Of a stretch of DNA of 64,000 nucleotides, positions 11,143-18,552 are shown one piece after another. The notes under the pieces were generated by a model. It was not told where the DNA came from. It ran no database searches and worked only from the letters and a program-made list of their open reading frames with translations. The stretch covers positions 186,001 through 250,000 of the forward strand of contig NZ_FNOH01000004.1 in NCBI RefSeq assembly GCF_900106535.1, read 5' to 3'. Within the stretch, counting starts at the first letter, position 1. Every line of letters begins with the position of its first letter. Both the position numbers and the translations under genes were made by a program. Source of the DNA: Myxococcus xanthus. Its GTDB lineage: Bacteria; Myxococcota; Myxococcia; Myxococcales; Myxococcaceae.

Positions 11143-11323
11143 GCCTTCCAGCTTACACCAGCCACCCCTCCCCAGGGGGAACGCTTGGGGGAAATGGTTG
11201 AAACAGGCGCCATCCATCCGCATCTGAGCCGCCAGATTGGCTGATGGCCGGCCGATCCTTGCAGGCCCACCGGACGCGTACTACACGCGGCGGAGGTGCC
11301 CGGACAGGGCACGAGGAGACACC

Positions 11324-11656
11324 ATGGCAGGCGCGGACGTGACGAACATCGGGGATGGCGATTTCAAGCAGCAGGTCCTGGACTCCCAGGAGCCCGTGCT
11401 GGTGGATTTCTGGGCGACGTGGTGCGCGCCGTGCCGCGCCATCGCGCCCTCCATCGAAGCGCTGGCCTCGCAGTACAAGGGGCAGGTGAAGTTCGCCAAG
11501 CTCAACATCGATGAGAACCAGGACACGCCGCAGGAGTACGGCATCCGTTCCATCCCCACCCTGCTCCTGTTCAAGGGCGGCCGCGTGGTGGAGCAGATTG
11601 TCGGCGCGGTGCCCAAGGCCCGCATCGAAGAGGCGGTGAAGAAGGCCCTGACGTAG
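11324..11656 (+). CDS. trxA: Thioredoxin
   Basis: 110 residues, normal thioredoxin size. It is a cytoplasmic dithiol-disulfide reductant. The active site is WCAPC with Cys34 and Cys37, preceded by VDFWATW, and the cis-proline loop is in IRSIPTLLLFKGG. The chosen ATG has GAGGAGAC 4 bases upstream, and an in-frame ATG at 11237 would add 29 residues with no family match. The WCAPC form, with Ala in place of Gly, is a common variant. The gene stands alone, divergent from the small gene heading the heme operon and convergent with PPK2. Confidence 0.95.
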   Translation: MAGADVTNIGDGDFKQQVLDSQEPVLVDFWATWCAPCRAIAPSIEALASQYKGQVKFAKLNIDENQDTPQEYGIRSIPTLLLFKGGRVVEQIVGAVPKARIEEAVKKALT

Positions 11657-11735
11657 ACGCGCCGCGCTGCGGGGTCGGACGCGCGAGAGAGCCCCTGCTG
11701 CTCTTCCGCGCCCCTCCCCGCGGCCTCCTCCTGTC

Positions 11736-12515
11736 TCAGCCCAGCAACTCCACGCAGCGGCGGAGCACCTCCAACCGCGAGTAGCGCTTGTCGTTCCCAG
11801 GCACCACGTGCCACGGCGCGTCGGGGCGGTGCGTGCGGTCCAGCATCTCCTGGATGGCCGCTTCGTACTTCTTCCACTTCGCCCGGTTCCGCCAGTCCTC
11901 GGGCCCCAGCTTGTAGCGCTTGGCCGGGTCCGCCTCGCGCTCGCGAAACCGCAGCAACTGCGTCTTCTTGTCGATGTGGATGAAGAACTTCACCATCCGC
12001 ACACCGTCCGCGGTGAGCATGTGTTCAAAAGCATTGATTTCATCGTAGGCGCGCCGCCATTCCGCCGGCTTCGCGAAGCCCTCTACCCGCTCCACCAGCA
12101 CCCGGCCGTACCAGCTCCGGTCGAACATGCAGACCTCGCCCGCGCCCGGCGTCTTGCGCCAGAAGCGCCACAGGTAATGGTGTCTGCGCTCTTCCTCTGA
12201 CGGCGAGGAGATGGGCCAGACTTTGTAACCACGCGGGTCCATCAGCGTGGTGAGCCTGCGAATGGCGCCGCCCTTGCCGGAGGCGTCCCAGCCCTCGAAG
12301 ACGATGACGGCCTTCCGCCCCGCCAGGTAGTTCTGGATCTGCAGTTCGAAGACGCGCTCCTGGAGCGTTTTGAGCGTCTTCTCATATTTCGCGTGTTCAC
12401 CCGCCGAGACAGACGGGTCGACCGCTGCGAGTGTCACAGTGCCGTGAGGACATACGGGAAACACGTATCCATTTGCAGTCTTGTCATCAATTTTTTGAGA
12501 TCGTTTACGAGTCAA
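11736..12515 (-). CDS. ppk2: Polyphosphate kinase 2 family protein
   Basis: 259 residues. PPK2 enzymes transfer phosphate between polyphosphate and nucleotides. Walker A is GWDASGKGG at about 75-83 and Walker B is MFDRSWYGRVLVERVEGF at about 134-151. The lid region contains FREREADPAKRYKLGPEDW, all typical of the one-domain PPK2 group. Which nucleotide it uses cannot be read safely. The start is TTG at 12515 with GGAGGG 6 bases before. The first 25 codons use AT-rich codons unusual here, and the base composition dip runs on into the intergenic gap, where a small AT-hook gene is transcribed away on the other strand. Confidence 0.92.
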   Translation of the reverse strand: MTRKRSQKIDDKTANGYVFPVCPHGTVTLAAVDPSVSAGEHAKYEKTLKTLQERVFELQIQNYLAGRKAVIVFEGWDASGKGGAIRRLTTLMDPRGYKVWPISSPSEEERRHHYLWRFWRKTPGAGEVCMFDRSWYGRVLVERVEGFAKPAEWRRAYDEINAFEHMLTADGVRMVKFFIHIDKKTQLLRFREREADPAKRYKLGPEDWRNRAKWKKYEAAIQEMLDRTHRPDAPWHVVPGNDKRYSRLEVLRRCVELLG

Positions 12516-12614
12516 GACAGACCCTCCAAGGTTGTATTGACAGCGATGACTTCAACCGCCAAATAGGCACATAGCAGTGTCTGTGTTGGCTGACTGTTTT
12601 CACTTGGAGTATTC
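12516..12614. promoter_or_regulatory. AT-rich divergent intergenic region
   Basis: This 99-base gap separates PPK2 (-) from the AT-hook/zinc-knuckle gene (+). It is much richer in A and T than the neighbouring DNA. A perfect TTGACA sits at 12537-12542 on the + strand, but no good -10 box follows at 16-18 bases. Both ribosome sites (GGAGGG for PPK2, TTGGAG for the + gene) lie at the edges. It should hold both promoters and may be a binding site for the AT-hook protein it precedes, which is inference. Confidence 0.5.
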
Positions 12615-12950
12615 ATGGCACGTCCACGCAAAGAATTGTCCACCGTCCCGCTGACGCCGGCCATGGTGAACTGGGCCGAAGCCTTGGGAGACGCCATTGG
12701 CCGCGGCATGCTGCGCGCGCTCAACGACGGGATGCCCAGGCTGGGCAGCACCTCGCCCAGCTCTACCGCGCTCACCGCGGGCCGACGCCGCGGCCGTCCG
12801 CCGAAGGTGATGGCGGGCGCCAGCCTGGTGTCACTGGATCGCCGTTGCACCATGGAGGGCTGTAGTCGCGAGCAGCGCTCGAAGGGTCTGTGCTCCGCGC
12901 ACTACCAGGCCGAACGCCGCCGCCAGATTTCGGGCAGCAAGTCGGCCTGA
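12615..12950 (+). CDS. Small basic protein with AT-hook and C-C-C-H zinc-knuckle motif
   Basis: 111 residues, ATG start with TTGGAG 6 bases upstream. The middle carries a classical AT-hook core, GRRRGRPPK at about 56-64, preceded by a second basic patch RPRK at 3-6. The C-terminal part has a C-x4-C-x9-C-x2-H pattern at Cys78, Cys83, Cys93 and His96 (CTMEGCSREQ... GLCSAHY), like short zinc knuckles found next to HNH or WRKY-like folds. The segment between is low in predicted structure. It is a likely minor-groove DNA-binding protein. It stands alone, divergent from PPK2. The family is not one I can name, and zinc binding is inferred from the spacing only. Confidence 0.8.
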   Translation: MARPRKELSTVPLTPAMVNWAEALGDAIGRGMLRALNDGMPRLGSTSPSSTALTAGRRRGRPPKVMAGASLVSLDRRCTMEGCSREQRSKGLCSAHYQAERRRQISGSKSA

Positions 12951-13005
12951 GTGCCTGCACACCGGACACCCGCCCACGGCCCTGGGCGATGACCGGTCCA
13001 ACGCA

Positions 13006-13695
13006 TCAGCCCTGCCAAGGGTCGGAAACGGACGACGTCGCCTTGAGCAGCTCCCAGGCCGCCAGCACGTCCACCACGCGTTCCACCTCGTTGGGCAGGG
13101 AGCGAGCCCGCTGGGACTTGAGATAGTCCTCCGCGAAGGCCCTCAGCCGCATCCCCACGAAGAGCCGCGCCAGTGCCACCTCCGTCTGACCGCTGAAGTC
13201 GAGGAAGCGCACGCCAAAGCCGCTGCGGCCCTCCGGCCCGTCCCCCCGCTCCTCCCGCACGATTTCCGCGCGCGCCTGCACGGGCGCGGCGCCCGGCTCC
13301 AGCGCGAAGCGCACGCCCAGCACGGTGCCCAGCGGCAAGTAGAAGGTGCTCTCCAGGAACGCCCCGCTGACGCTGACGTTGACGGACACGAGGCTCGCCT
13401 CGAAGCGACGCTCGCCCGCCTCGTCATCCACCCACACCTCGAAGCGCGTGGCGAGCTGGGCGCGGGGAAAGTGACGGTGCTCCGCCTCGCCCTGGTTCAT
13501 CTCAATCAACGGCGTGAAGGTCGGCCTCGGCTCGGGGCTCACCGCCGCCACGTTGCCGCCAGGACGCGCCGGAACCACCGCGGGGCGGACCTCCTTCGCC
13601 AGCGCCGCGGCCTGCACTGGCGCTCGCGCGGGCGCGCGCACCGGCGCCTCCACCCGCGTGCTCCCGACTGCCTTCTGGCCACCCTTCCTCTGCAT
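13006..13695 (-). CDS. PilZ-domain protein (predicted c-di-GMP receptor)
   Basis: 229 residues. The first 60 are Ala/Pro/Arg-rich and likely disordered. A PilZ domain follows at about 72-180. Its c-di-GMP signature is complete: RHFPR at 74-78 gives the RxxxR motif, and NVSVSG at 106-111 gives the (D/N)xSxxG motif. The beta-barrel part contains GFGVRFLDFS. The last 50 residues form a charged helix region of unknown role. The gene lies 126 bases downstream of rodA on the same strand, so it may be read with the elongation operon or from its own promoter. Retained ligand residues suggest real c-di-GMP binding. Confidence 0.9.
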   Translation of the reverse strand: MQRKGGQKAVGSTRVEAPVRAPARAPVQAAALAKEVRPAVVPARPGGNVAAVSPEPRPTFTPLIEMNQGEAEHRHFPRAQLATRFEVWVDDEAGERRFEASLVSVNVSVSGAFLESTFYLPLGTVLGVRFALEPGAAPVQARAEIVREERGDGPEGRSGFGVRFLDFSGQTEVALARLFVGMRLRAFAEDYLKSQRARSLPNEVERVVDVLAAWELLKATSSVSDPWQG

Positions 13696-13821
13696 GACGC
13701 GTCCTCATCTGCCCGGGAGGACTCGCCCTCCACGTGCGTTGGTGGGGTGATTCATACACCACCCCATGCCGCGCGCCGAGAAACGCTTGCGCCCGTCTCG
13801 CGAGGATAAATCCGGAATTTC

Positions 13822-14991
13822 TCAGAACATGTGACGGCGCATGCTGATGTTCACCAGCAAGCCGATGCTGAGCATCACGGAAAGCAGGGATGAGCCGCCA
13901 TAACTCATCAACGGCAGGGTGATTCCCGTCACCGGCAGCAGGCCAATCACCATGCCGATGTTCTCGAACACCTGCCAGAAGAGCATCGCCACGACGCCCA
14001 CCGCGACGAAGGCGCCGAACCTGTCACGCGCGTTGAAACCCACGCCCAGGCCGAAGATGAAGATGGCGCCGTAGAGCACCAGCAGGACGATGCACATGAC
14101 GAAGCCATGCTCCTCCGCCCACACGGAGAAGATGAAGTCGGTGTGCTGCTCGGGCAGGAAGCGCAGGCCCGTCTGGGTGCCCTCACGCCAGCCCTTGCCG
14201 GACACGCCGCCGCTGCCCACCGCGATTTTCGACTGCGCCGCGTGATAGCCGCTGCCGCGCAGGTCCGCCTCGGGGTCCAGCCAACCGGAGATGCGCTGGC
14301 TCTGGTGCTTCTTCAGGTGGTGCCGGACGATGGTGGGCCGAGGCTCCGGCACGTCACGGATGTAGTCGTTCCAGATGACGATGCCCGCGGCGAACACGCC
14401 CGCCACCAGCGTGGCCACCAGATACCAGCGCACCTTCCCGAAGAGGACGATGGTGAGCGATGACAGGCCAATCATCAGCGCGGTGCCCAGGTCCGGCTGC
14501 ACCAGCACCAGCGCGAAGGGCACGAAGACGACGAGCACCGGCTTCCACAGCCGCGTCAGGTTGTACGAGGGCGCGTTGGGCTGGAAGTCGTCGTGATAGA
14601 CCTTGGCCAACATCAGCACGACGCCAATCTTCATGAACTCCGCGGGCTGCATGCGGAACGGGCCGATGACGAACCAGCTCTCCGCGCCCTTGGCCGTGTG
14701 GCCGAAGAAGCGCAGCGCGATGAGCAGCAAGATGTTGCCCACGTAGATGGGCAGCGCCATGCGCTGAATCCACCGGTAGTCCACCAGGCACACCACCAGC
14801 ACGGCGACCATGCTGATGCCCAGGTAGCCCATCTGCGAGCCCCAGACGGGTGAGTGCGGCGGCCGTGACGCCGAGGCGAGGTTCCAGATGCCCAGCCCGC
14901 ACACCGCCAGCACGGAGAAGATGAGGCCCCAGGGGATGTGGGGCACCATCCGGCGCTCAATCCGCAGTTGCACGCGTGCGGTCCTCTTCAT
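13822..14991 (-). CDS. rodA: Rod-shape SEDS glycosyltransferase RodA
   Basis: 389 residues with about ten transmembrane segments. RodA polymerises lipid II glycan strands during side-wall growth with PBP2. SEDS family motifs are visible: QPDLGTALMI in the middle, KIAVGSGGVSGKGWREGTQ in the large periplasmic loop, FLPEQHTDFIFSVWAEE, and the final LPLMSYGGSSLLSVMLSIGLL. Its start overlaps the end of mrdA by 35 bases, so the pair is translated together. The RodA assignment rather than FtsW rests on adjacency to mrdA, mreD and mreC. It is the last gene of the mre/mrd block. Confidence 0.95.
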   Translation of the reverse strand: MKRTARVQLRIERRMVPHIPWGLIFSVLAVCGLGIWNLASASRPPHSPVWGSQMGYLGISMVAVLVVCLVDYRWIQRMALPIYVGNILLLIALRFFGHTAKGAESWFVIGPFRMQPAEFMKIGVVLMLAKVYHDDFQPNAPSYNLTRLWKPVLVVFVPFALVLVQPDLGTALMIGLSSLTIVLFGKVRWYLVATLVAGVFAAGIVIWNDYIRDVPEPRPTIVRHHLKKHQSQRISGWLDPEADLRGSGYHAAQSKIAVGSGGVSGKGWREGTQTGLRFLPEQHTDFIFSVWAEEHGFVMCIVLLVLYGAIFIFGLGVGFNARDRFGAFVAVGVVAMLFWQVFENIGMVIGLLPVTGITLPLMSYGGSSLLSVMLSIGLLVNISMRRHMF

Positions 14992-16996
14992 CGCCCGGAA
15001 GCCGGGCCGGTGGCCGTACCCTTCGCGTCAGCGCCGCCTCGTCGGCCGAGGGCGCGCGCGTCACGGAGGACGGCGTGTAGGGCTGGTTGGGACGCGGCGG
15101 CGGAGCCGTGGCGTCCAGCTTCTTCAAATCGAAGTACTTCTGGAACACCGCCATCGCGGTGGGCGCCGCGTCCGAACCGCCGTGGCCGCCGTGCTCGTTG
15201 AGCACGACGATGACCAGCTCCGGCTTGTCCGCCGGCGCGAACCCCGCGTACCAGGCGTGGTCGCGCTCGAAGTAGCTCATCTGGTGCGTCCGCAGCCGGA
15301 TTGCCCCCAGGCGGGCCACCTGCGCGGTCCCCGTCTTGGACGCCACCAGGATGTCCTTGTCCCGCATGTGATTCATGCGCGCGCGATAGGCGGTACCGCC
15401 CGGCTCGTGCGCCACCATCACCAGGCTATCCACCACCGCCTTGAGGTGCGCGGGCGGCAGGTCCACCTTCCGCACCACCTCCGGCTGGAACGACTCGATG
15501 GTCTGCCCGTCCAGGTTCTCCAGACGGTTCACCATCTGCGGCTTGTAGAGCGTGCCGCCGTTGGCGATGGCCGCGTACACCAGCGCCAACTGGAGGGGCG
15601 TGACGTTGTTGTCGCCCTGGCCAATGGAACTGTTGAGCGCCATGCCCTTGGTGTAGCCGCCGGGCGACGCCTTGTCGTGATAGGCGCTGGTCGGCATGAT
15701 GCCTGGGACCTCGGCCACCACGTTGACGCCCGTGGGGCTGCCCAGGCCCAGGGCCTTGCCCATCTCTCCAATGGGGTCCAGGCCGATGGTGTCCGCCACC
15801 TTGTAGTACCAGGTGTCGCAGGACGACTTCATCGCCGTGAAGCCATCCACGAGCCCGTGTCCGGCGTCCCTGTGGCAACGCCAGGTGCGCGCGCCCAGGC
15901 GGTAGCCTCCGGGGCAGTTCACCACCGTCTCCGGGCGGAAGGCGCCGGACTTGAACGCGGCCAGCGCGGTGACGACCTTGAAGGTGGAGCCTGGGCTGTA
16001 GTGCTCGGCGGCCACGCGGTTGATCATCGGGTCCAGCGGATCTCTCGACAGGAGCGCCATCTGCGCGGGCGTCACGCGGCCAGTGAGCAGGTTGGGGTCG
16101 AAGCCCGGTCGCGACACCAGCGCGCGGATGAAGCCCGTGTTGGCGTCGATGGCGACCACCGCGCCCGTCACGCCGGGGAAGGCCCGCTCCGCCTCCTCCT
16201 GCAACCGCATGTCGATGGACAGCACCAGGTTGTTGCCCGGACGCGGCGACACCACAGCGTTGTCGCCCAGCTTGTCGTTCAGCTCTTCAATGGTCTGCCC
16301 GCGCGCGTTCACCACTTCCTTGCGCACGCCGTCGGTGCCGCGCAGCCGCTGCTCGAAGTAGCGCTCCAGCCCGCGCCGGCCAATGTAGTCCCCCAGGGCG
16401 TAGCGGGCGCCGTCGCCATTGAGGCGCTCCAGCTCCTCCTGGGTGATTTCATTCATGTAGCCCAGCACGTGCGACAGCACGGAGTTGGTGCGGTAGTGCC
16501 GGTGCGGCACGGGCGCCACCTCCACGCCGTCCAGGATGTCGCGGCGCGCAGCCAGCCGGTCGTACTCGTCGCGCGACAGGTCCACGCGCACCGGCACCGG
16601 CTGGAAGGGGGCGTTGCGCCGCCCCATGCGCACCATGTCCTCCACCTTCTTGCGCTGGTCCGGGTCCCACTGGAGCAGCTCCGCCAGGCGGGGGATGACC
16701 TGCTCGTAGCAGTCCGTGCAGAAGGCCGGGGTGATGAAGGCGTCGAAGGACGGGCGGCTGTCCACCAGGATGGTGCCGCGCGCGTCCTTGATGACGCCGC
16801 GGTCGGCGCGCAGCCGCACTTCCTTGACGAAGTTGGCCACGCTCTTGGCGGCGTACTCCTCGCCCCGGGTGATTTGCAGGCGGTAGAGCTGGATGGAAAT
16901 CAGCCCCAGGCCCGCCATCATGGCCAGGCCCAGCCACAGGAAGCGCCGCTTGAGCTCGCGCCCCGGCGTCGTGTTGCCCAAGGTGGGTGGGGTCAC
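14957..16996 (-). CDS. mrdA: Penicillin-binding protein 2 (peptidoglycan transpeptidase)
   Basis: 679 residues. PBP2 cross-links side-wall peptidoglycan, partnered by RodA. One N-terminal membrane segment at about 17-37 is followed by a dimerisation/pedestal domain and the transpeptidase domain. Catalytic motifs are STFK near residue 337, SCD in the second position as in other PBP2s, and KTGTAQ near 550. The start is GTG, overlapping the mreD stop by four bases, and the 3' end runs 35 bases into rodA. The C-terminal 50 residues (Pro/Arg-rich) extend beyond the usual domain end and may be disordered. Order mreC-mreD-mrdA-rodA is the standard elongation cluster. Confidence 0.95.
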   Translation of the reverse strand: MTPPTLGNTTPGRELKRRFLWLGLAMMAGLGLISIQLYRLQITRGEEYAAKSVANFVKEVRLRADRGVIKDARGTILVDSRPSFDAFITPAFCTDCYEQVIPRLAELLQWDPDQRKKVEDMVRMGRRNAPFQPVPVRVDLSRDEYDRLAARRDILDGVEVAPVPHRHYRTNSVLSHVLGYMNEITQEELERLNGDGARYALGDYIGRRGLERYFEQRLRGTDGVRKEVVNARGQTIEELNDKLGDNAVVSPRPGNNLVLSIDMRLQEEAERAFPGVTGAVVAIDANTGFIRALVSRPGFDPNLLTGRVTPAQMALLSRDPLDPMINRVAAEHYSPGSTFKVVTALAAFKSGAFRPETVVNCPGGYRLGARTWRCHRDAGHGLVDGFTAMKSSCDTWYYKVADTIGLDPIGEMGKALGLGSPTGVNVVAEVPGIMPTSAYHDKASPGGYTKGMALNSSIGQGDNNVTPLQLALVYAAIANGGTLYKPQMVNRLENLDGQTIESFQPEVVRKVDLPPAHLKAVVDSLVMVAHEPGGTAYRARMNHMRDKDILVASKTGTAQVARLGAIRLRTHQMSYFERDHAWYAGFAPADKPELVIVVLNEHGGHGGSDAAPTAMAVFQKYFDLKKLDATAPPPRPNQPYTPSSVTRAPSADEAALTRRVRPPARLPGDEEDRTRATAD

Positions 16997-17493
16997 CGCA
17001 GCAACCCCGTGGGCCGCTCCTGAGACGCCTCGAAGCGCCGCAGCAACGGGTAGAGCGCCAGCGCCGCGATGCCCGTGAGCGCCACCTGCAGCGGCATCTC
17101 CGCCAACTGTGAGCCCGGACCGTCCTCCTTCACCGTCAGCCAGGTGAAGAAGGTGGCCAGCAGCGAATGGCCCACGTCCGCGCCCATGGCGAACAAGGCG
17201 AAGGCCAGCGGACCCCGGACCTCCACGAAGGTCGGCACCAGCCTTCCCACCAGGAAGATGAACACGGCCAGGAAGGTGTAGAGCCAGGTGGGCTGCCCGC
17301 TCATCAGGTCGAGCAGATACCCCACGGAGAAGGCGGAGAAGGTCCCTTCGAGCAGCGAAGCCCGCAGGGCCAGGAACGCCACCAACACCACGGTGACGTC
17401 AATCCGGCCGAGCTCCAGGCCCGCCTGCTTCACCAGGACCGATTCCAGCGTGAGCAACGCCAGCGCCAGTGCGACGGACACCAGGAACTTCAT
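16993..17493 (-). CDS. mreD: Rod shape-determining membrane protein MreD
   Basis: 166 residues with five to six hydrophobic segments, usual for MreD. It is part of the elongasome linking MreC and the wall synthases in the inner membrane. Sequence conservation is low in this family. The call rests on size, hydrophobic pattern, the family-like segment RASLLEGTFSAFSVGYLLD, and position between mreC and mrdA. It overlaps both neighbours by four bases (ATGA and GTGA), which shows tight translational coupling. Confidence 0.92.
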   Translation of the reverse strand: MKFLVSVALALALLTLESVLVKQAGLELGRIDVTVVLVAFLALRASLLEGTFSAFSVGYLLDLMSGQPTWLYTFLAVFIFLVGRLVPTFVEVRGPLAFALFAMGADVGHSLLATFFTWLTVKEDGPGSQLAEMPLQVALTGIAALALYPLLRRFEASQERPTGLLR

Positions 17494-18350
17494 TTCGACG
17501 CGCCCTCCGCGGCGCTGCCCGGCGCCATGGCGCTGTAGGGGCTGCCCACCACCAACACCTCTTCCAGCTTGCTCGTATCCACCGCCGGGACGATGTCCGC
17601 GCCCTGGAACATGCCGTGCTCCTTCTTCTCCAGGTTCGTCACGCGTCCCACCACCACGCCGGGCGGATAGATGCCGTCCGTGCCCGCGGTGATGATGAGG
17701 TCACCGTCCTCCACATCCTCGGTGCGCAGCATGTTCTCCAACTTCAGGGGCCCGCCTCCCGTTCCCGCCGCCGTGCCCCGGGCCCGCGAGCGCTGCACAC
17801 GCACCGCCACCCGGCTCTGCGGGTCCGTCACCAGCGCCACATCCGCATACCCGCCCGTCGCCCGGATGACCTGTCCCACGATTCCATCCGGCGTCACCAC
17901 GGACATGCCGCGAAACACACCCTGCTGCTCACCACTGCTGATGCGGACCGACAGCAGCTTCGCCACCGGATTGACGCCCACCACCCGCGCGGGGATTTCC
18001 GGCCCGGGCTCGGCCTCCGCGTAGTTGAGCAGCTTGCGCAGCCGCTCGTTCTCCATCCGCGACTCCCCCAGGGACTGCACCGCCGCGCGCAGTTGGAGGT
18101 TCTCCAAGCGCAATGCGTCATTCTCCTGCCGCACGCCTCGGAGGTCCAGGTAGTTCTGGACCCCAGCCACCCCACCCTCAATGACGGACGTCAGCCCCTG
18201 TTGCACGGGGGACGCGACGGCGATGATCGCCCGGTCGACGAAGTTGGGTTCCCTGCCCTTCCGGCCACCGAGCAGGAAGGCCACCAGCGGCGAAAGGAGC
18301 AGAAAGCCCACGATGAGGGGGCGGTAATACCGCTTCAGGAGCGACCACAC
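17490..18350 (-). CDS. mreC: Rod shape-determining protein MreC
   Basis: 286 residues. MreC is a periplasmic scaffold that activates PBP2-RodA. A short cytoplasmic start and a membrane segment (about 10-30) are followed by a coiled coil at about 60-100 and the two beta-barrel domains, with family motifs RVVGVNPVAKLLSVRIS, GIVGQVIRA and LITAGTDGIYPPGVVVGRV. The tail contains VVGSPYSAMAP and is short. The start is GTG at 18350 with a poor ribosome site. It is the first gene of the operon. mreB is not adjacent in this window. Confidence 0.94.
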   Translation of the reverse strand: MWSLLKRYYRPLIVGFLLLSPLVAFLLGGRKGREPNFVDRAIIAVASPVQQGLTSVIEGGVAGVQNYLDLRGVRQENDALRLENLQLRAAVQSLGESRMENERLRKLLNYAEAEPGPEIPARVVGVNPVAKLLSVRISSGEQQGVFRGMSVVTPDGIVGQVIRATGGYADVALVTDPQSRVAVRVQRSRARGTAAGTGGGPLKLENMLRTEDVEDGDLIITAGTDGIYPPGVVVGRVTNLEKKEHGMFQGADIVPAVDTSKLEEVLVVGSPYSAMAPGSAAEGASK

Positions 18351-18414
18351 AGGCAGGAGTTTCCGGGGGTGTAATGGGGGAGCAGGGGCTGGCTAAGGGC
18401 TCTAAATCGCTTGC

Positions 18415-18444
18415 ATTTTCCGGTGCGTTATCCTAGGCAGTCAA
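18415..18444 (-). promoter_or_regulatory. Candidate sigma-70 type promoter for mreC-mreD-mrdA-rodA
   Basis: Read on the minus strand, TTGACT (18444-18439) and GAAAAT (18420-18415) are separated by 18 bases. They match the -35 consensus at five of six and the -10 consensus at four of six positions. The mreC start would lie about 55-60 bases downstream of the expected start of transcription. The surrounding stretch is locally AT-rich. No comparable pair was seen for the divergent foldase gene. Confidence 0.45.
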
Positions 18445-18552
18445 GGCCTGCATGGGGGGCGGTTCCTGGTCCACCACCCACCGGCCGGGCTACCAACAAC
18501 ACCGCGTCGCGAGTCCTTCCGCACGGCTTTTCTCGGCGCGTTTGCCCCAGAA

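Noticed and set aside
14888-17023. A 711-codon open frame on the + strand opposite mrdA.
   Set aside because: The opposite strand holds PBP2 with all catalytic motifs; this frame has no recognisable feature.
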